A DNA stretch of 53,494 nucleotides from Planctomycetota bacterium (GCA_016793245.1 JAEUHW010000022.1:1-53494); one strand, 5' to 3'. Counted from the first letter of the stretch, positions 26,042 to 34,688 are shown. Notes: generated by a model from the sequence alone, not told the origin. Numbers and translations: made by a program.

Positions 26042-27007
26042 TCAGCCCAGCCGCGGACTCCCGCTCCGCGCGACGCGATCCATCGCCGCGACCAGCTCGC
26101 GCGCGATCCCCGGCTCGTGCGAGCTGTGCCCCGCATCATCCACGATCACGTAGCTGGCCTCGGGCCACGCGCGATGCAGGTCGTCGGCGCCGAGAAGCGG
26201 GCAGACCAAGTCGTAGCGCCCGTGCACCAGGAACGCCGGGATGTGCCGGATGCGCTCGAGGTCGCGCAGCAAGCGATCGTCGGGAGTGAAGCGCTGGTTG
26301 CGGATGTAATGCGCTTCCAGCCGCGCGAGGGCCCAGCTCGTGATCGGGTTCGTGAGCAGGGTGAGGAACTCGGGGTTCGGCAGCAGCGTGCAAGCCGAGC
26401 CTTCGTAGGTGGCCCACGCGGATGCCGCCGCGCGAGCCGCCGCTTCGTCGGCGCCGTTCAGGACGCGCCAGTAGCCCTCGAGCAGATCCTTGCGCTCGCT
26501 CGCGGGCAGGTGCTCGGCGAACGCGCGCCACGCCTCGGGCGCCATCGCGCGGAGCCCGTAGAGCCACCAATCGACCTCGAACTCACGGAACAGCCAGATC
26601 CCGCGCAGGCAGAGCGAGAGCACGCGCTCGGGATGCCGCTGCGCGTAGTAGAGGCCGAGCGTGCTGCCCCACGAGCCGCCGAAGACGTGCCAGCGCTCGA
26701 TGCCGAGGTGCTCGCGCACGCGCTCGAAGTCGGCGACGAGCGCGTCGATGGTGTTCTCCTCGAGCTCGCCGAGGGGCGCGCTGCGTCCGGCTCCGCGCTG
26801 ATCCACCAGCACGACGCGGAACGCCCGCGGGTCGAAGAAGCGCCGGTCGGTCGTCGAGCAGCCCGCCCCCGGTCCGCCGTGGACGAAGAGCACGGGGAGA
26901 CCGCGCGGGTTGCCGCACTGCTCGAAGTACAGCGTGTGGCGCGACGAGACGGCGAGCCGCTCGACGGCGAAGGGTTCGATCGCCGGGTACAAGCCAGGAG
27001 GTGCCAT
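26042..27007 (-). CDS. pip: Proline iminopeptidase
   Basis: The 321-residue alpha/beta hydrolase releases N-terminal proline from peptides in the cytoplasm. Family marks are LYFEQCGNPRGLPVLFVHGG followed by PGAGCSTTDRRFFDP, VVLVDQRGAGRSAPLGELEE, the nucleophile elbow FGGSWGSTLGLYYAQRHPER (Ser in GGSWGS), and the C-terminal FLVHGRYDLVCPL with the Asp, then DDAGHSSHEPG with the His of the triad. The open frame extends upstream over the divergent serine-dehydratase leader, but homologues start near LYPAIEPF, so ATG 27007 is chosen. It is transcribed divergently from the serine dehydratase, with about 103 bases between the two starts. Confidence 0.95.
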   Translation of the reverse strand: MAPPGLYPAIEPFAVERLAVSSRHTLYFEQCGNPRGLPVLFVHGGPGAGCSTTDRRFFDPRAFRVVLVDQRGAGRSAPLGELEENTIDALVADFERVREHLGIERWHVFGGSWGSTLGLYYAQRHPERVLSLCLRGIWLFREFEVDWWLYGLRAMAPEAWRAFAEHLPASERKDLLEGYWRVLNGADEAAARAAASAWATYEGSACTLLPNPEFLTLLTNPITSWALARLEAHYIRNQRFTPDDRLLRDLERIRHIPAFLVHGRYDLVCPLLGADDLHRAWPEASYVIVDDAGHSSHEPGIARELVAAMDRVARSGSPRLG

Positions 27008-27110
27008 GCGCGGAGTCTCGCCGAACGGAAAGGCGCCGAACAGCCTGCACCGCCGCACGCTCCTGCTCCCCGCGGTGGCGTCGGCGCGCTCCGGCTGCGA
27101 ATCTAGCCGC

Positions 27111-28679
27111 ATGCCCGCGACCCTCCCGCCCAGCATCTTCAACGACGTCGTCGGTCCCGTGATGCGCGGGCCGTCGAGCTCGCATTCGGCCGCCTCGGTG
27201 CGCATCGCGCGGATCGCGCGCGATCTCTGCGGCGGAACCCCGGAGCGCGTGGTCCTCGCGTTCGACACCGAAGGCTCGCTGGCCACGACGCACGAGTCCC
27301 AGGGCTCCGACATGGGTCTCTTCGCCGGGCTGCTCGGCTGGGACGCCGACGATGCGCGCCTGCCGGACTCCGCCGCGGCGCTGCGCGCAGCCGGCGTCGA
27401 TCTCCGCATCGACATCGCGAAGCTCGACGATCCGCATCCCAACACCTACCGCTTGCAGCTCTGGAAGAACGGCGTCGAACATCGGCTCGTCGCGCTCTCG
27501 ACGGGCGGCGGCATGATCGAGGTCGTCTCCATCGACGGAGCGCCGGTCCAGCTCTTCGGCGACTACGCCGTCACGGTGATCGATGTCGCGGACGACGGAC
27601 GCACGCTCGCCAACGCGCTCGCGGCGCGCACGGACATCGATGACGTGGTCGTGACCGGCGCCGAGCGGACACTGGTCGTCGTGTCCGCGCAGCGCTTCCT
27701 CGACGCCGACGTGCTCGCCAAGCACGCGAGCATCCGCCGCGTGCGCCACCTCTCTCCCGTGCTGCCCGTGCGCTCGCGGCGCGGGCTCGCCGTTCCCTTC
27801 CTGCACGCCGGCGAGATGACGGGCGACCTCAACGAATGCCGCCTCTCCGATCGCGCTCTCGAATACGAGTGCGCGCGCGGCGGCCTCTCGCAAGACGCCG
27901 TGCTCGAGCAGATGCGGAAGATCCTCGCCATCGTGCGCGCCGGCGTGAAGCAAGGGCTCGCGGGCACCGAGTACAAGGACCGCATCCTGCCGCGGCAGAG
28001 CCACCGCTTCGCAGCGCTGCTCGCCGAAGGTCGCTTGCTCGAAGGCGGCCTGCTGAATCGCGCGATCCTCTACGTCACCGCGTTGATGGAGGTGAAGAGC
28101 TCGATGGGCGTCATCGTCGCCGCCCCCACCGCGGGCTCGTGCGCGACCTTCCCCGGCACGACGCTCGCCGCCGCCGAGATGCTGCGCTCCTCCGAGGAGG
28201 AGATCTTGCGCGCGATGCTCGCGGCCGGCTTGATCGGCGTCTTCGTCGCGACGCGCTCGAGCTTCGCGGCCGAGGTCGGCGGCTGCCAAGCCGAGACGGG
28301 CGCCGCCGCGGCGATGGCGGCCGCCGCGCTGGTCGAGCTGATGGGCGGCAGCGCCGCGCAGGCGCTCTCCGCGAGCAGCCATGCCTTGCAGAACGTGCTC
28401 GGGCTCATCTGCGATCCGATCGCGAACCGCGTGGAAGCGCCCTGCCTCGGCCGCAACATCGCCGGCGCCAGCAACGCCATCGCCAGCGCGAACATCGCGC
28501 TCGCCGGCTACGACCACCTCGTGCCGCTCGACGAAGTGCTCGACGCGCATCGCGAGATCAGCGAGCGCATGGCGCGCGAGCTGCGCTGCACGGCGCTCGG
28601 CGGCTTGTCGATCACGCCGACCAGCAAGGCGATCGAGGCGCGGCTCTGCGGTTCCGGCGGCTGCGGCAGCTGCGGCTGA
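27111..28679 (+). CDS. sdaA: L-serine ammonia-lyase, iron-sulfur dependent
   Basis: The 522-residue single-chain enzyme deaminates L-serine to pyruvate and ammonia using a 4Fe-4S cluster. The N-terminal beta domain has SIFNDVVGPVMRGPSSSHSA and the ACT-like region; the alpha domain has VKSSMGVIVAAPTAGSCATF, AAEVGGCQAETGAAAAMAAA and CDPIANRVEAPCLGRNIAGA. These contain the three cluster-ligand cysteines (GSC, GGC, PCLGRN). It closes with the Cys-rich CGSGGCGSCG tail, common in this family. The start is ATG 27111; upstream in-frame sequence is antisense to the pip start. It is divergent from pip. The marR gene begins about 98 bases downstream. Confidence 0.96.
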   Translation: MPATLPPSIFNDVVGPVMRGPSSSHSAASVRIARIARDLCGGTPERVVLAFDTEGSLATTHESQGSDMGLFAGLLGWDADDARLPDSAAALRAAGVDLRIDIAKLDDPHPNTYRLQLWKNGVEHRLVALSTGGGMIEVVSIDGAPVQLFGDYAVTVIDVADDGRTLANALAARTDIDDVVVTGAERTLVVVSAQRFLDADVLAKHASIRRVRHLSPVLPVRSRRGLAVPFLHAGEMTGDLNECRLSDRALEYECARGGLSQDAVLEQMRKILAIVRAGVKQGLAGTEYKDRILPRQSHRFAALLAEGRLLEGGLLNRAILYVTALMEVKSSMGVIVAAPTAGSCATFPGTTLAAAEMLRSSEEEILRAMLAAGLIGVFVATRSSFAAEVGGCQAETGAAAAMAAAALVELMGGSAAQALSASSHALQNVLGLICDPIANRVEAPCLGRNIAGASNAIASANIALAGYDHLVPLDEVLDAHREISERMARELRCTALGGLSITPTSKAIEARLCGSGGCGSCG

Positions 28680-28742
28680 CGCGCCGCGCCCCGAGCCCCG
28701 CGACCGGAGCAGCGGCCTCGGGAGAAATCCTTGCCGCATTAC

Positions 28743-28754
28743 TTGACTCGTCAA
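28743..28754. promoter_or_regulatory. Probable MarR operator upstream of marR
   Basis: TTGAC-TC-GTCAA (28743-28754) is an inverted repeat with a two-base centre, 24 bases before the marR ATG. The first half-site TTGACT also matches a -35 hexamer at five of six positions. A matching palindrome occurs at the doxX start. Confidence 0.65.
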
Positions 28755-28777
28755 CCATCGTGGCCGACACTCCGGCC

Positions 28778-29311
28778 ATGTCCTCCGCACGCAGGAACAG
28801 CTCCGGGACCCACCCGACCGATGCCGCACCGCACCCGGGCAGCATCCAGGCCGCGATCAAGCAGACGCGGCCGTTCCGTTCGCGGCGACAGGAAGCGCTC
28901 GTCGGGCTGATGCTGACGGCGGAGGCCATCCGCTGGCCGATGCAGGATCTGCTCGCAGGCCACGGCGAGCTCACGCTGCAGCAGTACAACGTGCTGCGCA
29001 TCCTCCGCGGCGCCGGCCCGGCGGGGCTGCCGACGCTCGAGATCGGCGCGCGCATGATCGAGCGCACTCCCGGCATCACGCGCCTCCTCGACCGCATGGA
29101 GCAGAAGGGCCTGGTCGAGCGCGAGCGCGCGCAGGATGACCGCCGCCTCGTCATCTGCCGCATCAGCGAAGCCGGCGCAGCGCTGCTGAAGAAGCTCGAT
29201 CGCCCCGTCGACGCGCTCGACGACGCCATGCTCGCCGCGCTCGACGACGACGAGACCGTCGAGCTGATCCGCCTCTTGGACAAGGTCCGCCTGCACTCCT
29301 CGCGCGGCTGA
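28778..29311 (+). CDS. MarR family transcriptional regulator
   Basis: The 177-residue winged-helix regulator has the MarR core: GELTLQQYNVLRILRGAGPA, LPTLEIGARMIERTPGITRL (recognition helix), LDRMEQKGLVERERAQDDRR (wing), VICRISEAGAALLKKLDRPV. It should bind a palindromic operator and respond to a small phenolic or oxidant ligand. ATG 28778 is used; GTG 28760 is an in-frame alternative. Inverted repeats of the same core, TGAC-NN-GTCA, lie just upstream and at the start of the doxX gene 67 bases downstream, so I infer autoregulation and control of doxX. The N-terminal 35 residues are likely disordered. Confidence 0.93.
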   Translation: MSSARRNSSGTHPTDAAPHPGSIQAAIKQTRPFRSRRQEALVGLMLTAEAIRWPMQDLLAGHGELTLQQYNVLRILRGAGPAGLPTLEIGARMIERTPGITRLLDRMEQKGLVERERAQDDRRLVICRISEAGAALLKKLDRPVDALDDAMLAALDDDETVELIRLLDKVRLHSSRG

Positions 29312-29378
29312 GCCGCCCCGCAGCCAACGGACACGTCTTCCGATTCCCTACCAACGACCCACCTACGAGATCCAAAAC

Positions 29379-29876
29379 ATGACTAGTCAAGCACTGACCG
29401 GGCAAGCATCTGTTTCCTCCTACGCGCTGCCGACCCGCCTGCTGGCGACCGACCAGAGCCTCTCGCCGGCCGTGCTGCGAACGACCTTGGCGCTGATGAT
29501 GTTCCCGCACGGCGCGCAGAAGGCGCTCGGCTGGTTCGGCGGCTACGGCTGGAGCGGCACGATGGGCTTCCTCACCGAGCAGATCGGCATGCCGAGCGCG
29601 GCCGCGGCGCTGGTGATCCTGCTCGAGCTGCTCGGTCCCGTGCTGCTGCTGGTGGGCCTCGGCACCCGCGCCGTCGCGCTGGGCTTCATCGGCCTCATGC
29701 TGGGGGCCATCGTCACCGTGCACGCGCAGTTCGGCTTCTTCATGAACTGGTCCGGCGCGCAGAGCGGCGAAGGCTTCGAGCTCCACCTGCTCGTCATCGG
29801 CGCCGCCGCCGCGCTGGTGCTCACCGGCGGTGGTCGCTGGTCGATCGATGGGCGCCTCACGCGCCACGCGCGCTGA
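29379..29876 (+). CDS. DoxX family membrane protein
   Basis: This 165-residue protein with four transmembrane helices has the DoxX pattern: LRTTLALMMFPHGAQKALGW, FGGYGWSGTMGFLTEQIGMP, LVILLELLGPVLLLVGLGTR, AVALGFIGLMLGAIVTVHAQ, and the terminal helix LLVIGAAAALVLTGGGRWSI. Family members are linked to redox homeostasis, quinone chemistry or thiol stress; the substrate is unknown. It follows marR by 67 bases in the same direction. A perfect palindrome, TGACTAGTCA, covers codons 1-4, matching the marR operator and suggesting repression at or just after the start. A strong terminator follows. Confidence 0.92.
   Translation: MTSQALTGQASVSSYALPTRLLATDQSLSPAVLRTTLALMMFPHGAQKALGWFGGYGWSGTMGFLTEQIGMPSAAAALVILLELLGPVLLLVGLGTRAVALGFIGLMLGAIVTVHAQFGFFMNWSGAQSGEGFELHLLVIGAAAALVLTGGGRWSIDGRLTRHAR
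29380..29389. promoter_or_regulatory. Probable MarR operator at doxX start codon
   Basis: TGACTAGTCA is a perfect 10-bp palindrome beginning at the second base of the doxX ATG. The context ATGACTAGTCAA matches the TTGACTCGTCAA operator upstream of marR in both half-sites except the first base. Confidence 0.55.
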
Positions 29877-29900
29877 GCGCGCCGACCGAGCTTCGATCGG

Positions 29901-29941
29901 CAGCGGCTGTCGGACCGAGGGCCGGCAGCCGCTGTTTGCTT
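29901..29941 (+). terminator. Rho-independent terminator after doxX
   Basis: CAGCGGCTGTCGG (29901-29913) pairs with CCGGCAGCCGCTG (29922-29934), a 13-bp stem with one G-U pair and a loop of eight bases, followed by TTTGCTT. It starts 24 bases after the doxX stop and also lies beyond the 3' end of the opposing sigma-fusion gene. Confidence 0.8.
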
Positions 29942-30107
29942 CGGCACGCGAACGCGAGCGGCAGCGTCTCCCTTGTCGGTGGAGATCCGCGGAGATCCGT
30001 CGTGCGCGTCACGCAGGAGGCGAAGCCGACAGCTCTCGCCGTTGCCTCGGAGCTGCGCCTCCTTCGGGAGCGAAGATGCAGGCAGGGAACCCGGTTCCGT
30101 GCTTCGC

Positions 30108-31415
30108 CTACTTCGGCAGCGACTGGATGAACTCGCGCAAGCGCCGACGCGCGGCGGCCTGCTCCTGCCAACCCTCTTCGCGGAGACGAGCGAGGTCGGG
30201 AGCCTCGGTGCGGAGATCGATCTGTATCCAGGTCTGCTGAGGACCCTGCCACCTCACGAAGATGGGGTTCAGCCAGTCCTTCGTAAGCCACGGCAGCTTC
30301 TCGCGCTCCTCCGCGCTGAGGGTGCGCGTGTCGACGCTGCCGTCGTGGCGTCCTTGGTCCAGGAGCTGTTCTCCGAGCTCGTTCAGCCGGCGGTGGAACT
30401 CTCGGTCGAGCTCTAGGGCAAGCTTAGCGTCCTCCATTGCGAAGGCCCCGATCCGCTCCAGCTCATCCGACGTGAAGCGCCGCCGGCTGGGATTCAAGAA
30501 ACCATCTCCCCCGCGCGGGAACTGGAGCGCAGTGACTGCGTTGCTTCCCATGGGCCCCTGGGGATTCCCGTCCTCGACGAGAGCCTCTGGCGGCGTCTCT
30601 ACCACCTCTTGTTCCGCCGGAGTTTGTTCCGACGCCGGAGCGTCCGGAACGACGGCGGCGCCCGCTCGCGCGACCTGAACCTGCTCCTTCTCGCCCGCTG
30701 GCTCGGAACGCAGGTGCAACTCCGGCGGAGGTTCCACCGCAACGTCGAGCGGCGTCTCGCGAAGAATCCAGAAGCCGAGACCGACGGCGAGGAGCACGGC
30801 GACCGCGAGGGCGAACTTCTTCATGAGCAGCAAGAGCGCCGAGCCGAGCTCGACTCCGACGAGAGAGGGAACACCCATCGCGCTCGGCACACCCAGCGTC
30901 GCGAGCGGAGCGAGCCACGCACGGCGATCGCCGCCATGCCGGCGATCGAGGTCCTCGCGCAAGCGCGCGAGGCCGCGCTGCAAGCGCGTCTTCACCGTCG
31001 CGAGCGGCAGCGCGAGCGCGCTGGCGATCTCGGGAGGCGTGCGCTCCTCGAAGTAGCGCAGGAAGATCGCCGAGCGATAGATCGGTTCCAGCGCGCGCAC
31101 CGCTTCGAGCACCTCCTGCTGGAGCAGGAGCTCGCGATCGCTGCGCTCTTCGATCGACTCCGGCCGAGCCGCGCGCGCCTCGCGCTCCGCGCGCTGGGCC
31201 TCGCGGCGCTTCCAGCGGCCCGAGCGCCGGCGCACGACGCGCGCGAGCCACGCCCGCGGGGAGCGGAGTGCAGTGGGGCCCGCCTCGAGCGCGTGGAGCA
31301 ACGCGTCCTGGGCGACATCCTCCGCGGCGTGCTCGTCGCGGAGCAGCGCCCGCGCGAGCCGACGGAGGAACTCGCGCTGCGCGGCGATCTCGGAGAAGGA
31401 AGCGGCATCGCTCAT
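30108..31415 (-). CDS. ECF-type sigma factor fused to a transmembrane helix and an extracytoplasmic tail
   Basis: The 435-residue protein has sigma region 2 at the N-terminus (AQREFLRRLARALLRDEHAA, EDVAQDALLHALEAG, RAWLARVVRRRSGRWKRREA) and region 4 at about residues 100-160 (PIYRSAIFLRYFEERTPPEI, LPLATVKTRLQRGLARLRED). A helix at about 197-218 (MKKFALAVAVLLAVGLGFWI) would span the membrane. The remaining 215 residues hold a Pro/Glu-rich spacer and a basic helical tail (RLREEGWQEQAAARRRLREF) without a named domain. It repeats, in miniature, the architecture of the 965-residue sigma fusion 4.3 kb away. The frame extends to 31703, but ATG 31415 begins the sigma domain. No anti-sigma gene is adjacent. 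Confidence 0.87.
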   Translation of the reverse strand: MSDAASFSEIAAQREFLRRLARALLRDEHAAEDVAQDALLHALEAGPTALRSPRAWLARVVRRRSGRWKRREAQRAEREARAARPESIEERSDRELLLQQEVLEAVRALEPIYRSAIFLRYFEERTPPEIASALALPLATVKTRLQRGLARLREDLDRRHGGDRRAWLAPLATLGVPSAMGVPSLVGVELGSALLLLMKKFALAVAVLLAVGLGFWILRETPLDVAVEPPPELHLRSEPAGEKEQVQVARAGAAVVPDAPASEQTPAEQEVVETPPEALVEDGNPQGPMGSNAVTALQFPRGGDGFLNPSRRRFTSDELERIGAFAMEDAKLALELDREFHRRLNELGEQLLDQGRHDGSVDTRTLSAEEREKLPWLTKDWLNPIFVRWQGPQQTWIQIDLRTEAPDLARLREEGWQEQAAARRRLREFIQSLPK

Positions 31416-31973
31416 GGCTGCCCGTGTCGTGACCGGAAAGGAGCCCCGGGATTCAAGCACCTTGGATTTCGCGCTCCACGACGGATCCGGCGAGTGCAGG
31501 TCTCCTCGTCCGTGGAGAGGCTCTCGTCGCGAGGCTGGACCTGCACGGGAGTCCGGGGGGAATCGCGTCGGCGCGACGGCGGTGACCGATGCCGGAGTGC
31601 GAAAACTCGAATGCAGGGGCGCGCATCTCTCGGCGTTGCGCACGCTGGTACTCGTGGAGACGGTCGAGACGAAGGTGACGGAAGATGGACTGCGGGTTGC
31701 CACGGCGCGCTGACTGAAGATCGAGGTCTCTCGCTGAGCTACGGCTCGCGAAGCGAGTGCGACCGCGCACAGGCTTCTCTGCGATACGCTCTGACGACGC
31801 GGTCCGGTTCCTCCGCTCAGCGCTTCGCGGCCAGCCGAGGCGAGCGGAGACGCGAGCGATTTTTCGCCGAAGTGCGATGCGGTATGTTGGCTCTCTGGTC
31901 GCTGCGTTCGGCCGCGAAGGTCCTCTTCCTGGATGCGCGCGACACGAACGCCATCCGGCCCGAATCAATCTCG
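31416..31973. other. Divergent intergenic region without a gene
   Basis: About 558 bases separate the minus-strand sigma fusion and the plus-strand membrane protein. Frames over it are composition shadows. A tRNA-like D-arm string on the minus strand near 31740 is incomplete, and a small CTCGC-GAA-GCGAG hairpin lies nearby. An in-frame ATG at 31884 could extend the next gene by 30 codons. Confidence 0.5.
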
Positions 31974-32504
31974 ATGCCTGTCGCCCGAACCTACGAGTAC
32001 CAGATCGCCCCGCTGCGCGGGTGCGAGCGCGTGACCCTCGACGACCGCTCGCTGACCGTCACCGACACGCGCGGCAAGGTGCGTGGTCGCGTGGAGCTCT
32101 CCAGCGTCACGCAGGTGCAGATCGGCGACTACGCGACGCGTGGCATCCTGTGCCAATGGATCGACATCCACCATGCCGGTCCTCGGGTTCGGCTGCGGTG
32201 CAACTGCTCGCTTCGGCCGAATGATCCCGAAGGTGCTCGTTACCGCGCCGCCGCGGTGGACTTGATCCAAACCCTCCAAGTGGCTGCGCCCACGGCGCAG
32301 ATCCGGAGTGGGGACATCGCGCAATGGCGTTGGCTCGTCGCGGCGATCGGAGGCATCATCCTCCTTGGCGCCATCGTGAACTTGCTCGCCATCGCCTTCC
32401 TGGAGAGGCCTCCGTCGATGCGCTCCGATATGACCCCCGTGATCATCGGCATGATGGCCGTCGGCGTGCTCCTCATCGCGTGTGCACGGCCCTGGCGACG
32501 CTGA
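31974..32504 (+). CDS. Small membrane protein of unknown function
   Basis: The 176-residue product has a soluble N-terminal half with PH-like alternating strands (YEYQIAPLRGCERVTLDDRS, LTVTDTRGKVRGRVELSSVT, LCQWIDIHHAGPRVRLRCNC) and two C-terminal transmembrane helices (WRWLVAAIGGIILLGAIVNL, LLAIAFL; then MTPVIIGMMAVGVLLIACAR). The strand pattern around a G-R-V-x-L-S-S-V core resembles bacterial PH or YcxB-type domains in small membrane proteins; that is only a hint. ATG 31974 is chosen; ATG 31884 in frame adds a less natural 30 residues. It stands alone between divergent and co-directional genes. Confidence 0.7.
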   Translation: MPVARTYEYQIAPLRGCERVTLDDRSLTVTDTRGKVRGRVELSSVTQVQIGDYATRGILCQWIDIHHAGPRVRLRCNCSLRPNDPEGARYRAAAVDLIQTLQVAAPTAQIRSGDIAQWRWLVAAIGGIILLGAIVNLLAIAFLERPPSMRSDMTPVIIGMMAVGVLLIACARPWRR

Positions 32505-32627
32505 GGTCAGGCAAGAGAACTCCTCCCGCCCCTTCTCAACTCCTCCCCCGCGGACCAGGATGGCTCCTCGAGCTTCGCCACCGGCCATGGCGAAGCGCCT
32601 CCACCCGCTTCGACGAGGTCCCCCGCC

Positions 32628-33644
32628 GTGATCCCCTCCGTCCCTCGCACGCTCGCTCCGCTCTCGTGCATCGCGCTGCTCGCCGTCGCCGGTAGCGCGC
32701 AGTCCATCTACCCGCTGGCCTACCCCCAAGCCACGACCTCCGAAGGCTCCGGCAACATCATTCCGCTGGGAGCCGTGACCGGCAGCACGAACTTCGACGA
32801 GACGCGCTACCAGCTCCTCATTCCGCCGACGCACTTGCCGACGACGCCCGCCGCCATCGTCGGCGTCGAGGTGATCTCGAACCACTCGACGACCACGGTT
32901 CTCTACGCCAACCTCGAAGTCACGCTGAGCAACACGCCGTCCACCGTGCTCTCCACGACCTTCGATGCGAACCTGCTCGCACCGACGGTCGCTTTCTCCG
33001 GGACGAACGCCTCGGTGACCTTCAACGTCAACCAATGGTCGCCGATCCTGTTCACCACTCCCTTCCTGCACAACGGGGGCGAGGGCCTGGTGATCGACAT
33101 CAAGAAGGCGATCGATCGCAACACCTACACCATCCCCGGCGTCGTGACCATGGAGACCCTGGGAACGATCCGATCGGACCTGCCCGTGGCACGGACCGCC
33201 AACGGCCCCTTGGGCAGCGGAGCGATGAACTCCATCAACGCGACCGGCACCCACTCGCAGTTCATGAAGGTCCGCCTGCTCGTCGTCGACGTACCGACCG
33301 TCGATCTGCTGAGCGACGTCGGCGGCCGCAACGGCAATGTCTTCGCTCTCGGCGCGAGCGCTTCCGTGCGTCTGCACAGCGTCAGCGGCTCGCCCTTCCT
33401 CGTCTTCGCCGAAACCGTGTTCACGCCGCCGATCGCGATCCCTCCGTTCCAAGGCGCCTTGATCGTGCCGCCGCTCACGATCCTGTTCAGCGGAACGACG
33501 AACGCCGCACACGAAGGCGTGTTCAGCGCGGCGATCCCGAACCTCAACGTGCTGATCGGCGGCCATATCACCTTCCAGGGCGTCGCGCTCCAGAACGGCT
33601 CGCTCTACTTCACGAACGGTGCGGACGCGTTCGTGAATTCGTAG
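32628..33644 (+). CDS. Secreted beta-rich protein of unknown function
   Basis: The 338-residue product starts at GTG 32628 with a signal peptide (TLAPLSCIALLAVAGSAQS). The body is beta-rich and Thr/Asn/Ser-rich: PLAYPQATTSEGSGNIIPLG, VVISNHS-like strands, EVTLSNTPSTVLSTTFDANL, VTFNVNQWSPILFTTPFLHN. No catalytic residues, repeats or anchor are visible; the end (GVALQNGSLYFTNGADAFVN) has no LPXTG or PEP-CTERM motif. It belongs to the crowd of exported proteins of this window whose C-terminal 80-100 residues form a Gly/Leu/Val-rich beta module. The YjbR-like gene converges from downstream with 45 bases between stops. Confidence 0.72.
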   Translation: MIPSVPRTLAPLSCIALLAVAGSAQSIYPLAYPQATTSEGSGNIIPLGAVTGSTNFDETRYQLLIPPTHLPTTPAAIVGVEVISNHSTTTVLYANLEVTLSNTPSTVLSTTFDANLLAPTVAFSGTNASVTFNVNQWSPILFTTPFLHNGGEGLVIDIKKAIDRNTYTIPGVVTMETLGTIRSDLPVARTANGPLGSGAMNSINATGTHSQFMKVRLLVVDVPTVDLLSDVGGRNGNVFALGASASVRLHSVSGSPFLVFAETVFTPPIAIPPFQGALIVPPLTILFSGTTNAAHEGVFSAAIPNLNVLIGGHITFQGVALQNGSLYFTNGADAFVNS

Positions 33645-33672
33645 CGGGGCGCTCGTGAGCGAAGCTTGGGAA

Positions 33673-33691
33673 CTCTCGAGAGCTCGAGCTC
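33673..33691. terminator. Overlapping palindromes between convergent genes
   Basis: CTCTCGAGAG (33673-33682) and GAGCTCGAGCTC (33680-33691) are perfect palindromes lying between the convergent stops at 33644 and 33690. They could act as a two-way terminator, although there is no T-tract on either strand. Confidence 0.35.
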
Positions 33692-34091
33692 AACGAGTCT
33701 TCCGCGAGCGCTTCGCCGCGACCTTCGCTCCGGCGCTCGTGGCGCGCGCCTTCGGCGGTGCGGCACTCGCCAGCGCATGGCTCGCCCGGATCCAAGACTT
33801 CACCACCGCCGACAGGCGCGATTCGGCTGGCAAGCGCACCGTCACCCACCCTTGCTTGCCCACCTGATAGCTCTCGGGCTCGGCGCGGGCAAGCTCGAGA
33901 GCGCTCGCATTCTCCGCTTCCAGCTTCAGGCGCAGCGTGACGGAGCCCTCTCGCTCATGGACGAAGAGGAACGACTTCTTGCGCACGCCGTAAGAAGATT
34001 GCTCGAGCGCCGTGCCTGCGCAGGCAACGGATTCTTCGACGTCGGCGAGGGAGAGGGCCAGGAGCTTCGAGGACTCGGCGAGAGACGGCAT
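33690..34091 (-). CDS. MmcQ/YjbR family protein
   Basis: The 133-residue product has the YjbR/MmcQ pattern: a central YGVRKKSFLFVHEREGSVTL, LRLKLEAENASALELA, then the family turn PESYQVGKQGWVTVRLPAES with a C-terminal helix SAVVKSWIRASHALA. Members have a CyaY-like fold and bind DNA or act as double-wing proteins; their role is not settled. The last 20 residues are a basic Ala/Lys/Arg tail, which could add DNA affinity. It converges with the secreted gene upstream of it on the map and is divergent from the next plus-strand gene. Confidence 0.85.
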   Translation of the reverse strand: MPSLAESSKLLALSLADVEESVACAGTALEQSSYGVRKKSFLFVHEREGSVTLRLKLEAENASALELARAEPESYQVGKQGWVTVRLPAESRLSAVVKSWIRASHALASAAPPKARATSAGAKVAAKRSRKTR

Positions 34092-34688
34092 CGGAGTGAC
34101 AACCCCTAGCTAGAGCGGGTGCGTGCGCTCGGGGACTCTTCCTGCGGATTCAGCAGAGTCAGCGCGACGATCACTGTGCTCGGGAACGCGAGCTTCTTCG
34201 AGTTCTTCATGAGGTCGTCTGGCCATCGAGGGCCTCGGAGCATCGACTCGCATCCTAGCAAGGGGCCGGCTCGGAGCGCTCCCCGGGGAGCGCACACGCC
34301 TGCCGCCGAACCGGTGCGCTGCTCCCTCCGGAGGAGGCCCGCTCCGCGCTCGCCTCTTCAAACGGCCCAGCAGCGCGTCAAGGGAGGACCTCGAGGCGCG
34401 GGAAGCCAGCCGTCCAGAGTCCGCGCCGGGGCGAGCACACAGCCGAGCGCGAAGCCGATTCCCCCCAGGCATCGTCGCGCCGATCGTCGCACTCGCCGGG
34501 TCTCCAGCCTCGACGGCTGGCTGGTCCCGGACGAGTTCCTGAACTTTTCTTCCGGCTCGTGAACCGTCGCGCCGCGCAGCGGTTCCTCCGCGCCCCGTCG
34601 CGAGCGCTTCGGGCGAGGAGCCATTGCCACGCGCGCAACTCCTCGGAGAATGCTCCCCCCCGCCGACTCCCCACCCTTCCGGATCGCG
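34092..34688. other. Divergent intergenic region without a gene
   Basis: Nearly 600 bases lie between the YjbR-like gene start and the next secreted gene. Frames on both strands are Arg/Pro/Gly-rich shadows. The one clear structure is the 18-bp palindrome at 34276-34293. Confidence 0.5.
34276..34293. promoter_or_regulatory. 18-bp perfect palindrome in divergent region
   Basis: GCGCTCCCCGGGGAGCGC is its own reverse complement, with no spacer. It lies 185 bases upstream of the YjbR-like start and about 395 bases upstream of the secreted protein start. By a rough estimate, a palindrome this long is expected about once by chance in a GC-rich window of this size. Confidence 0.4.

Noticed and set aside
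31715..31790. tRNA-like string on the minus strand (GTAGCTCAG near 31740)
   Set aside because: Only the D-arm-like bases fit. There is no T-arm with GGTTCGA, no acceptor stem pairing and no matching anticodon stem.
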